Shown here piece by piece: positions 1 to 8,179 of a stretch of DNA of 10,504 nt; the first letter of the stretch is position 1; every line of letters begins with the position of its first letter. The DNA is from Euperipatoides rowelli (taxonomy: Eukaryota; Onychophora; Udeonychophora; Euonychophora; Peripatopsidae), in the NCBI GenBank assembly GCA_003024985.2, contig PXIH01S0012567.1; one strand, written 5' to 3'. The notes under the pieces were generated by a model. That model did not search any database, was not told the DNA's origin, and worked only from the letters and a program-made list of their open reading frames with translations. The translations under genes were made by a program, and so were the position numbers.

Positions 1-1439
1 CATTTAAAAGTAGGATAACTAAGGATCACTTTCGTGTATAAAGATTTATCTTAACTTTAACTATTTTGCCACAAGAACGAATCTTGCTTAGGTGCGTGGT
101 ATTCCCCCACTTTCCCCTAATATGTATCACAAACATGAAGAGTTGGTTTAATTGGACATACATGAGGATGCAGAAAATGAGATTATTATACAACATCCTG
201 ATGATTAATAGAAAAATAACAGCGAATAAATTTAAATGTATTACATGCTTCATTTTATTATTCTGCTTAATTATAAAGATGTTTCAATATTAGCTAGCTG
301 TTCAATAAACTGGAGATTTAAATATGTGAAGTTTCTGTCATCATAAATTAACAGAAACCCACAGTTTATGGCTTTCAAGTTTTTTTTATATTTATTTTAA
401 TTAAATAAAATATCACTAAAATATTTTAAAAAAATTACATAAATAACTAGAAAAATAAAATTCTATACTTCTTATCAAAGATTGAAACCATGATCCTTCA
501 GCCTACAGTTGAATACATATTAGGCTACCATTCTAAAATAATCAAAATTGTTTAGGAAATTAAATTTTAATATTTGATCCTACAGAAAATGAAAATTAGT
601 AAAATTAAAGGAAGATAAATCCTGTTTTGAGATTTTAAATAAAATTTATGGAGAAACTGGAGTTGTCTGAGAAAACCCAAAAAAAATAAATAAATATGCA
701 AATTATCAGAGTCAGACGATCCTAGAATAGGTTTTGTTCAAGTTTTCTTTAAAAAAAAAAAAAAAATCCCCATTTCAAATTTTATCTTTTAAAATATAAT
801 TTTAGGAATATACATTGGCTATAGTTTCTGATGTCATTTTAGATAAATTACATAAATAAAATATGACATACTTTAGTGAATTAGGATATCAAAATTTTGC
901 TTTAAATTGTCAAAAGTATCTTAATGATTGCAATACTAATTATTACTTACAAGAAATTGAAATAATAATTATAATTTTATAAGCGGCTATCTGCTATAGC
1001 TAGATTTAGAAAAAAAGCCCAAAAAATGGCGCTTTAAATATTTAGGCAGAATTTTCTACAACCCCCATTTGAGGATATAATAAATTTTATATTTAAAAAA
1101 ATAAAAATGTAGATATAAAAATGCAAAATACTAGACTACACGAATCTAAGATTAAAGACACTTTATTGAACCCTAACCACTTTCAGACATTGTGAAAACA
1201 TCCCTTCACCAAATGAAGAAGACTTTAGTGCCAGTGGGTAATAATTCCATTCAGTTCTATCTGTGTTTTTTTTTTTAATTATTTTTTATTATTTTATAAA
1301 TCCAATGACTTAAAAAATAATAATTTCTAATATGCTAGAAATAAACACACACTTAAAATAATAGTTCATTTAATTTGGAAACTGGTGAAGAAAGGGCTAT
1401 ACTATTTTACATAGGTTGATTACATTTAATTCGTAAAAA
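1..1439. other. AT-rich non-coding stretch
   Basis: Overlapping 75-residue frames on both strands near 26-293 have no known motif. A third frame there gives an acidic peptide (LDIHEDAENEIIIQHPDD at about 154-207) between stops, which could be a decayed coding remnant but is unproven. From 370 onwards the sequence is A/T runs, including 16 A at 751-766, with no feature beyond the nested hairpins at 305-369. Confidence 0.5.
305..369. repeat. Nested hairpins
   Basis: The outer arms ATAAACTG (305-312) and CAGTTTAT (362-369) enclose the inner arms GTTTCTGT (331-338) and ACAGAAAC (351-358). Both arm pairs are perfect 8-base complements. The asymmetric spacing (18 and 3 bases) makes one continuous stem unlikely. 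No precursor-microRNA-like fold is apparent. Confidence 0.4.
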
Positions 1440-1759
1440 AATAAGCAGCCATTAAAAAACAAACGTTGGATCAATTGATGAATACCATCAGTACGTCGAG
1501 CGTAGACCACCAGTTTAGGATACTTTACTGTATACGAGATGTGTTCATTCAAGATTTTCTGAGTAAGAAGAAGAAGAAACAACTTAAGTATTTCACTTTT
1601 ATAACTTGTAAATATTTCATTTTTAAAAAATGCAACATGAAATTTTACTCTTGCGTTAACAAATATCACAGACAATATTCACAAATGATTTTTATTTTTA
1701 ATACTATGATACAAGAATACACTGGTGCAAATAACAATTCATGGCAATTACAAGACTGA
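1397..1759. other. Unassigned less AT-rich island with open frames on both strands
   Basis: At about 1465-1545 the composition rises above the background. The minus strand reads VVYARRTDGIHQLIQR within a 92-residue frame (1675-1397), and the plus strand reads DQLMNTISTSSVDHQFR within a 97-residue frame (1466-1759). Neither has a convincing start, splice sites on both sides or a motif I recognise. The outer parts of both frames are low-complexity lysine or phenylalanine codons. It may be a remnant of a coding or repeat sequence; there is not enough for a gene call. Confidence 0.2.
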
Positions 1760-2156
1760 GTCCAATAATTACAAACATCACTCAAAAGTAGTCCATAATG
1801 GATTTTTTTTCTTTCAATTTGTGAATCAAAGTTTTAGAAGATTTATATCCAAAATAATAGTGAAACCTTTATATATCCAGCCCACATTCTTGAACCAAAA
1901 CATCATCATGTGATATTTCAAATAATCAAATTATGTTTTATCAAATAAGTTCCCAATAATAGAAAACATTGAATACAGTTGAATATTATGTAGTCTGATC
2001 AAATAGAATTGATTAACATGAAGAATAATTTTTTTTTTAAAGATAGTGGCTCCTTTATAACTGTCATTTTTAATAATTTTTTTAAGTATAGCTTCAATTT
2101 TTTTTATTGTAGTTAATGGCTATAAAACAAAGTTCATTTCTAATTGAATCCTATAG
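1760..2156. other. AT-rich stretch, nothing recognised
   Basis: It consists of T and A runs with scattered short words. No frame, repeat or RNA signal is seen. The 62-residue frame at 1725-1913 is typical random translation. Confidence 0.5.
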
Positions 2157-2161
2157 AATGA

Positions 2162-2345
2162 AAAGGGCATTTGTCACATTTTTTGGGAAAACGAGTTACA
2201 TACATTTCCATTAACTACAAGCCTAAATGCACATACTGCAAGAAAATTACATGGGTGTGGCCATACTTTATGGGATTTAACAACAGTGAAAAAGTCATGA
2301 GTATCTGACTTGTGACCTTTACATACATAGCACTGAAATGCCCTT
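2162..2345. mobile_element. Weak candidate short inverted-repeat element (184 bp)
   Basis: AAGGGCATTT at 2163-2172 and AAATGCCCTT at 2336-2345 are perfect 10-base inverted repeats. AATGA stands at 2157-2161 and again at 2346-2350, directly outside, like a 5-base target duplication. The body is less AT-rich than its surroundings and has no ORF. A 10-base inverted repeat can arise by chance in 10 kb, so the case rests on the adjoining direct repeat and the GC-containing arms. Confidence 0.35.
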
Positions 2346-2350
2346 AATGA

Positions 2351-4190
2351 TGATTCTGCTAATTAAAAATGGCTCATGCTTCTTTTATTCAAATGATCCA
2401 AACATATTATAACAGGTTGTAAGCTATAGATAGTTTTTAGTGTTTTCTGTAAAGGTTGGTTCCCGTGACTAGTTCCCTTTTCATTCTAGGGTATTCAAAT
2501 TACACTCTTCAAGGCAGAAGGTTAAAATACTAAACCAACAATTTTTTGGCCAAAATAAAGACACAAAGTTTTATTCAAGTCAAATTTTCATTGGCAATTT
2601 GTTTTTAGCCATTTTACAATGCAACTGTCACAAAAATATTTAAATTAATTTAATGCAGTAAATTATTAAAAAGGAATTTGCCAATGTAATAATGATGAAA
2701 TGCGAAGAAACTTTAGAATTTAACAAACGTTTTTCAATTTTAATTTGCATTCTAACATTGGCCAAGCTGCCATTTCTTTCCCCAAAATACATCTTTTTTT
2801 TTTTAAAAGAATAAATTGCTTTAAAAAATAATTTTAAATAGCACAATTTTCTTAGGTAGGCTCAGCTCTTGACTCGTATTATTCCTTTCCCTACCCTCTC
2901 CTCCTAAAATTAATTTTTTTTAAAGAATCGGACATTATTTTTCCTCATTTTAAAAATGAAATTTTTTTTTAATGTTAGAGGATGATTGAGAGAGAGAGAG
3001 AGATCAACCGGACTATTCCTATCTGTATTTGGAAAGCCTTGGCCTTATTTCTTTCAATTAGGAAATACCGCTAGCAAGAACCACAAATATAGTGATTTAA
3101 GTTATTGAAATGTTAATCTGGTACATAAACTCCTTAAATTATTTCATAAATCCTAAATCTATATGTGATTCAAAATATAATTTATTACAGAATTTGCTAT
3201 ATTAATACCATACAGTATTTATTTATTTATTATTTGCTCATAATCCTAATTTCATTTAGTTGCTTCGAGTTACATCTAAAAATAATAAGTCTAAGAAAGG
3301 GCAAAATATTCTAAAAATATGTATTCTATATATATAAGAAAGCAACTTAATTGAAATATGAGTGCATTTTTATAAAAATAATGTTATATTTTAGATACGA
3401 GATACTTCCGTAGCCTTAATAAATTTTACCGTTAACTTAAAAGAGGGAGTTATGAAAATTTTGTGCAGGGGACAATTTCTGTTGTATGGATTACAATTTA
3501 TCTAATTACATTTGATTTGAAAACATTGATTTTATTATTTTAAATTGTGTTTCAGTTTATTTAGGCCTTAAATAGTCAACAGAAAAAAAAAATCTATATG
3601 CCGGTAGAGCCCAAATTTAACACAAATTTTCTTTATATTATTTTCTTTCTGGATTATCTAATACTAAATGCCTAAATATAAGACAACTCTGCTACAGAAT
3701 CTTCATGTCCCTTTCCTTATTTCACTGGGTAATCTTAGTAATTGTTAGTCATGAAATAGACGATAGTAGCAAAATCCTAATATTTAACTGTTCATCAAGC
3801 AAAATTTTTAAAATAAAAGAGTAATTTTATATTTTAAATAAATACGTCAAATGATTTATAAAATATAAAATACCTCAAAATTGTATCTTAAAGGCACAAA
3901 AAATTACATCCTAAAAAAACATAAACCAAAACTCGTATCTCAAATACAAGACATCCTAAAATTGCATTTTAATACAAGATTATTTTCTAACCTGTGTCTG
4001 GATATAAAATACAATGTGAGATACTATCCAGTCCTGATTAAGATTTAGTCAAGTTCTTTCTAGAATGTAACTGATCTAATTTAACTTTTGATATAAAAGC
4101 ATTTATTCTAATAATGTCACGTTGTATGTTTTGCTCTTTAAATACGTAAATGCACTCTACGCCCATCTATTTTTTCAGAAAAATTAATTT
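2351..4190. other. AT-rich non-coding stretch with small repeats
   Basis: No gene is seen. A (GA)8 microsatellite lies at 2988-3003 and a short TTTA run at about 3214-3231. A 9-base inverted repeat, CATTGGCAA/TTGCCAATG, lies at 2589-2597 and 2678-2686. A pyrimidine-rich patch (CCTTTCCCTACCCTCTCCTCC) lies at about 2884-2906. The 68-residue minus frame at 2640-2846 has no motif. CTATTTTTTCAG at 4167-4178 resembles a plus-strand splice acceptor but leads into stops in two frames. Confidence 0.5.
3880..4026. repeat. Degenerate tandem and inverted words
   Basis: The string 'TGTATCTTAAAGGCACAAA...TTACATCCTAAAA' is followed by a related 'CGTATCTCAAATACAAGACATCCTAAAA' about 50 bases on. GTATCTCA (3935-3942) is also inverted as TGAGATAC (4017-4024). 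This looks like an old, diverged repeat, but boundaries cannot be set. Confidence 0.3.
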
Positions 4191-4277
4191 TAACCAAGAA
4201 AAACAAAACATCAATTGAAGAAAGTATCTTACTTTATATTAGAATGGCTTCTAGAATCAATTAAGCAAAACTATAAA

Positions 4278-4439
4278 ATGACATCCAGTGACACGGAAAA
4301 CTCACAATTTTACATTGCAAATCTTCTTGCTCGCCGCCGACTAGAAAACTCATTTTGCGTACTGTCAAGATTAGAAAGAGCCATATTTTCTATTAAACTT
4401 TTATTACATTCTAATGTATACAATGTTAGTAAATCCTAA
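4278..4439 (+). other. Unassigned small ORF, coding status doubtful
   Basis: From the ATG at 4278 the frame gives 53 residues, MTSSDTENSQFYIANLLARR and onwards (RLENSFCVLSRLERAIF), ending in TAA. The central part (4320-4385) is locally GC-richer (CTCGCCGCCGAC), unlike its surroundings, which is the only coding-like sign. There is no signal peptide, membrane span or recognised motif, and no support for splicing. The frame is open upstream to 4194 without an ATG. It may equally be chance or a fragment of a decayed element. Confidence 0.2.
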
Positions 4440-4750
4440 AAGCTTACTCATAAGCCTGTTGATATTATTTATGGCCAATTTTGTTGTCTTACGTTACATT
4501 ACCATATTTCCTTTTTAAAACTCCAACATTAATTCACACATTCTTCAAATCATTATTACGTAGCCTCTAAGCCAAAGCTGGACTTAATATAAAGGTTTCT
4601 ATCTATTTCTTTGGATGACTTAATAATAACGGTAATAAATCAAATGAAATAAATTCATAGCAACAATAAAAATAATAAAATTTGATAAAAATAAACTATT
4701 TTTAATACCGGTATTTTGAAAGAATGGTCCTCAAAATGCGAGACTGATTA
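4440..4750. other. AT-rich stretch with a 12-bp palindrome
   Basis: The only structure is the perfect palindrome AATACCGGTATT at 4704-4715. No coding or RNA signal is seen. Confidence 0.5.
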
Positions 4751-5215
4751 GTGTCCTCAAATATGACATTGATTAGTATTTACATCATTACTAAACTACA
4801 TAACAGGTATATGATAACCAATACATTGTTTACTCATGTATCAAGACATTATCTCTATAATAAATCACTTTCATGCCGTTATGAGGCCGGTAGAGTAAGT
4901 GAATGCATTTCATCATTTAGATGTGAGAATCAATTGGAACCTTGTGATAACAATCAAATACTGAAGCAGAGAGATGGTGCCATTTTGAGCTTACCTGGAT
5001 ACGCTATTTTCGATGCTGCTTCATACTTAGGACAACCAGGGTTCAATTCCCCATACCGGTTATCCAAAATGAAGTTTGTTTATTATGATTTCTACAACTG
5101 TGTATGTAAATTTTGGATATTAACTCATAATAGAGCCTCAAACTGTATTACCTTTTCTTTTGTCCATTTAGACAATGAAAATAAGCTTAATACGTCAAGC
5201 TCAATTAAGTTATAA
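4751..5215 (+). other. Unassigned 154-codon open frame over a less AT-rich island
   Basis: The frame is open from a GTG at 4751 (first ATG at 4763) to TAA. Its middle (about 4865-5080) is clearly less AT-rich than the flanks. It reads SLSCRYEAGRVSECISSFRC, then DGAILSLPGYAIFDAASYLG and QPGFNSPYRLSKM. Consensus splice donors appear on both strands: AGA|GTAAGT on plus at about 4894 and CCAG|GTAAGC on minus at about 5001. The minus strand also has a short open stretch (NRYGELNPGCPKYEAASKIA). I recognise no family. A real exon, a decayed coding copy or a fragment of a dispersed repeat are all possible; the ends of the frame look like random AT-rich translation. Confidence 0.28.
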
Positions 5216-5899
5216 GTGAAATCTCATTTTACCTAAATAATTATCAGAGTTTAATTTTCAATCCTGACAAGGATATATTATTAAAATATAATTTGTTGAT
5301 CAAAGTTATAGAACTTAGATTTGGCAGCATTAAGTCCACATGTGCACCATCCCTTACCTTTATTCACTTAGGCCAAATGACCGCAAGCATAAGTGATAAT
5401 ATGAAATATCAATAACAAGTTTGTCCATAAAAAGTCTTATGACTTAGGGACAAATATAGTCTATTACTAAAACCCTTATTTTATCTTCAGTAGCTTGTTA
5501 ATATATAGGATGGTAATACCACTTCACATTTTTTTGGGGATGGAAAGGGAGGGGGAAGTGGAAGAAGGAAATAGGGACCAAGAACAAAACTGAATAAAAA
5601 ATCTCATTTGGGAAAGTAAAAAAATTGAATTGAACCAACAAAGTGTAGACCTCAAATAATTATAGAAAATGATTAGCAAGAAGTGGTAACTTTAAAAATA
5701 TACAGTAATTTATAATATAAATATACACTCTTTTTTATTTCCAATGTACAGTAGGTGAGAGAAAAATTGACTCCCCACTTGAAAGAAACTCCAATTTAAA
5801 TTATGTCAAGGAACCATAGGTATTCCAATTTTAATATTCATGATGGTACAATATTTATTTAATATGCCAGCAGTTTCGTTTTTTTACTCATTTAAAACA
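5216..5899. other. AT-rich stretch with a purine-rich tract
   Basis: No gene is seen. At about 5536-5580 the plus strand is almost all purines (GGGGATGGAAAGGGAGGGGG, then AAGTGGAAGAAGGAAATAGG), with only a few T. The rest is AT-rich and ends near candidate poly(A) signals for the minus-strand gene. Confidence 0.5.
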
Positions 5900-6708
5900 G
5901 TTTTTATTTTTCCTAAAATATAAAAAAAAAAATTCGAAATTTAATAATGAATTAAACGACATTTTATATCAATTGGAAGAGTTTTGCCTATTTTTATACT
6001 ATAATATAAATCTAAGTAGGTCATAATTTGACAATTATTTGATTTGATCCTCTTCTTACTCAAAAAATCTTAGATGACTTACAAGTTGGAATCCCCCTCC
6101 TTTTGTTTAAAATTTGCCTTAAAAAAAAATTAAAATCTTAACATACCCCCCTACCAACAATATATAACATATCATAAAGAAACAACTTAAATATAAAATA
6201 CCATTTCTATTTATACAATAAAATTAAAAATTATTTAATGTGAATATAATTTAAAATATAAATATATTTCTATATATCATAATTACACTTAATAAAATTT
6301 TAATATTAAAAAAAAAAAATCTATGTTTCAAAAAACAAAATAAACTTTGTTTGTTGGAAATATCAGCCATAGTCAACGAAAAACTTACTCGGTTCAGGAC
6401 GTTCATTAAGACATTATTTGCAGGTCTTAATCATTTCAAGCTTCTCTATAAATAGTGCCCAAACTATTTTCCCTGGGCAGATTCAATCGCTCAGTTTAAA
6501 ATCTGGGCGGTTGAATCCATGAGTACTGTGACTTACATACAGTGTAGTGCATTTTGCTTGAGTTTTGACAATAAATGATGGTTTCTATTCATTTGTTTTG
6601 CTACACTGTCATTGGTAGTGCGTAAACGAAGTGATCATATAGTCTTTACATTTACCATATTATATATATCAAGAAACTTTTTTTCCCAAATTTAAAAAAA
6701 AAAAAAAT
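5900..6708 (-). other. Probable 3' UTR and downstream region of the membrane-protein gene
   Basis: Downstream of the TAG on the minus strand, about 6355-6660 is visibly less AT-rich than the DNA beyond it, which fits transcribed UTR. A run of 16 bases, all T on the transcript strand except where A-rich flanks begin, lies close to the stop near 6693-6707. Candidate poly(A) signals on the minus strand are ATTAAA at 6303-6298 and near 6239-6234, and AATAAA at 5908-5903 and 5859-5854. None can be chosen without transcripts. About 5940-6340 is very AT-rich and otherwise featureless. Confidence 0.4.
6480..6517. repeat. Imperfect hairpin, 11-base arms
   Basis: GATTCAATCGC at 6480-6490 faces GCGGTTGAATC at 6507-6517. 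Ten of eleven positions pair, the eleventh can form a G-U or A-C wobble depending on the strand, and the loop is 16 bases. Each arm is preceded by CTGGGC, so the arms also lie in a short direct repeat. The hairpin falls in the likely 3' UTR. The same GATTCAATCGC word recurs near 9000. Confidence 0.55.
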
Positions 6709-7328
6709 CTAATACCCAAACATAACATTGATTTTTCTAGCAAAATATTCCTTGGCATTTCCATAGTAATCGTATTTTATGATTAAAAACTCTGGAGCTT
6801 GGCAGACTTTGGCAAGCCAGGAATGTTCGCACTTAGATTCCAGTAAGAAAACAAACAGAATACAAAGAATCACCAGGGTTAGGAAAATAACTGCAATGAG
6901 AGCTTGGACACTGATTGCCCACTTCTTGTTTTTTTCTTCGTCAAGTTCTGAAGGGGACTCCGGAACTGTCATGTGCGAGTTAAGCTCGGGGGATTTGTGA
7001 TTATGATCCCAGTAATTTGACATATCTTCAGTATTTTCAAAAAATACACTCGGTGAATCTTCTTCGGTCACATTAGTTTTCACCTCTTCAGTCTCTATAG
7101 AATTGCCAGCGTTATCTGGTGGAGGGTTGTCCTCTGTTGTATTATCCAAACCATTTGGAAAGAGGTCATCAGTCAAAGTGCTCTCATCTTGCATATTGTC
7201 ATGCATGTAGACTGGAGCTTCATTAACAATGGCAGATTCTTCAATGATTCGTTCTTCTACTTCATCGACAGGAAATTTTGGCAAGGGTGTTGAATGGGGG
7301 ACATCTTTCAAACTGTTATAATGGAAAC
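6709..7328 (-). CDS. Last exon of an acidic single-pass membrane protein
   Basis: The frame is open from a splice acceptor at 7330/7329 to a TAG at 6711-6709, giving about 205 residues with no initiator at the exon start. The exon enters in phase 1: two bases (GT) complete a split codon, then F-H-Y-N-S-L-K-D-V follows. Counting from the Leu codon at 7311, residues 1-125 are hydrophilic and rich in Glu, Asp, Ser, Thr and Pro. KNKKW then precedes a hydrophobic span at about 132-157 (AISVQALIAVIFL, then TLVILCILFVFLL). A tail of about 43 residues follows, with Cys161 and Cys170 and aromatic residues (YDYYG, KEYF). Basic residues before the span and the acidic N-terminal side suggest a cytoplasmic N-terminus and a lumenal or extracellular tail. 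The layout (acidic cytoplasmic part, one late span, short tail with a Cys-x8/9-Cys pair and a YY) weakly recalls the consortin C-terminal domain, a trans-Golgi connexin cargo receptor. That is from memory and unproven. Existence of the exon is confident; the family is not. Confidence 0.82.
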
Positions 7329-7375
7329 CTAAAAAAAAAAGAAAAAAGAAAATAAATTAAAGTTTCTATACTATA
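7329..7375 (-). other. 3' splice site: branch region, polypyrimidine tract and AG
   Basis: Read on the minus strand, a nearly pure pyrimidine run of more than 20 bases ends in TTTTTAG at 7330-7329, immediately before the open frame. CTTTAAT, about 30 bases upstream, is a possible branch site. The in-frame coding sequence stays open up to the AG, and no ATG precedes the coding start. This is therefore an internal acceptor rather than a 5' UTR. Confidence 0.75.
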
Positions 7376-7562
7376 AAATGAAATTACTTTTATTTAACTC
7401 TGCAGTCGTCGCGGTACCTGTGAGATACATAATTAATATTCAAAAATTAATTTCTAGCTAATGCGCTGAACTAAAATATTATACTCCTAAATTAATGAGT
7501 TTTTCCATCAGTCAATTAGCCGGTGTTGTGACGGCAAGGTATATATTGATTTTCTTTGATTT

Positions 7563-7602
7563 TATCTGTCGGATACACCGCGACGACTCACGTATTTCTT
7601 TC
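7563..7602. repeat. Subterminal repeat copy inside the TTAA element
   Basis: ATCTGTCGGATACACCGCGACGAC followed by TCACGTA matches, in direct orientation, the right-end block at 8080-8118 (ATCTCACAGATACACCGTGACTAC, then TCATGTA) at most positions. The core word ACCGYGACKAC occurs at 7577-7587, 8094-8104 and 8120-8130. It is inverted at 7405-7415, and a decayed copy lies near 7525-7543. Such repeats are typical of transposase binding sites, but that role is inferred. Confidence 0.6.
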
Positions 7603-7753
7603 AGGTAGCCTAATACAAATATTATAAAACATTTGGGAATAAATTTATACATTTTTCAAATCAGAATTTAATGCAGATTTCAAAAATCAAAACTAGAAAA
7701 TTCTGTCTAACGACACAGAAGCGGCATTGGCTTTTTACTTTTTTTTTTAAAGC

Positions 7754-8067
7754 GACATTTAGAAATAAATTCATAAAAAAAATTTGTTTGTTTGATTTTT
7801 TTAATATATTAAAATTCCTGATAAAAAATAGAAAAAAAAAATACTGTTTAAGTTTTTTTGTATCTGTTATAGATTTTGAAATATTTAACATCATGTATTG
7901 TTTGGACATACAGTAAATCGAGATGTAATGATTTCTGTTGTATGCGGACATTTAGAAAACAATTCATCAAAAAAATCTGTTTGTTGGATTTTTTTTTTAT
8001 ATATATATTAAAATTCCTAATAAAAAATAGAACAAAAAAAATACTATTTAAGTTTTTTTATATGTTA
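7754..8067. repeat. Internal direct duplication, period about 193-200 bp
   Basis: Copy A (7754-7870) and copy B (7947-8067) both begin with GACATTTAGAAA and end around AAGTTTTTTT followed by TGTTAT. They share the intermediate words TTTGTTTG/CTGTTTGTTGG and TATTAAAATTCCT, then ATAAAAAATAGAA. By eye about nine positions in ten agree outside one 7-base indel in a T/TA run. The duplication lies wholly inside the 7398-8137 element and accounts for the similar spurious ORFs on both strands. Confidence 0.75.
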
Positions 8068-8152
8068 TCTATACACATGTATCTCACAGATACACCGTGA
8101 CTACTCATGTAACTTTCTGACCGTGACGACTGCAGTGTTAAGCATATACAAA

Positions 8153-8171
8153 GAATGAAAAACTTTCATTC
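8153..8171. repeat. Short perfect hairpin (8-bp stem, 3-base loop)
   Basis: GAATGAAA (8153-8160), loop AAC, TTTCATTC (8164-8171). It lies 12 bases outside the right TTAA of the transposon. No terminator or RNA role can be argued from it. Confidence 0.5.
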
Positions 8172-8179
8172 AGTTTGCT

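Larger units (their letters stand above)
7398..8137. mobile_element. Non-autonomous TTAA-flanked inverted-repeat transposon (piggyBac-like MITE candidate)
   Basis: The left end reads CTCTGCAGTCGTCGCGGT (7398-7415). The right end, reverse-complemented (8137-8120), reads CACTGCAGTCGTCACGGT, which matches at 16 of 18 positions. TTAA lies immediately outside both ends (7394-7397 and 8138-8141), the target duplication of piggyBac-type elements. A second, perfect 13-base inverted repeat lies inside (CTGTGAGATACAT at 7418-7430 and its complement at 8077-8089). No transposase frame is present; the ORFs inside are A/T-run translations. The ends do not start with the CCC common in piggyBac, so the superfamily is an inference from TTAA alone. 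The insertion lies in the intron or upstream region of the membrane-protein gene. Confidence 0.72.

Noticed and set aside
26-293. 75-codon ORFs on each strand as a membrane peptide gene
   Set aside because: Their hydrophobicity comes from T-rich codons, there is no splice or conserved motif, and the two frames overlap almost completely. A transposase remnant was considered because of an acidic third-frame peptide, but stops break it on both sides and no catalytic motif is visible.
4894-4919. GTAAGT...TTTAG as a micro-intron inside the 4751-5215 frame
   Set aside because: The stretch is only 26 bases, too short for a spliceosomal intron. The donor match may be chance.
5030-5062. GGGTTCAATTCC as the B box of a tRNA gene or tRNA-derived SINE
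   Set aside because: The T-arm stem pairs only three bases, no A box lies at the right distance, and no cloverleaf with matching acceptor ends fits. CCGGTA at about 4885 pairs with TACCGG at about 5055 but is some 170 bases away.
5364-5374. ACTTAGGCC as another end of the 9882-10209 transposon family
   Set aside because: Only nine bases match and no opposing arm or duplication is near.
6447-6495. TATAAATA with TCAGT downstream as a plus-strand promoter
   Set aside because: The TATA to Inr spacing is about 46 bases rather than about 30, no plus-strand coding sequence follows (the best ATG gives about 19 codons), and the site lies in the likely 3' UTR of the minus-strand gene.
6779-7000. 73-codon plus-strand ORF opposite the membrane-protein exon
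   Set aside because: It is a shadow of the minus-strand exon. The opposite strand gives a coherent acidic and transmembrane protein with a splice acceptor.
7661-8100. Overlapping ORFs on both strands (74-96 codons)
   Set aside because: They are translations of A and T runs (poly-Lys, Phe, Ile) in the duplicated interior of a transposon. Their similarity reflects the direct duplication, not protein homology.
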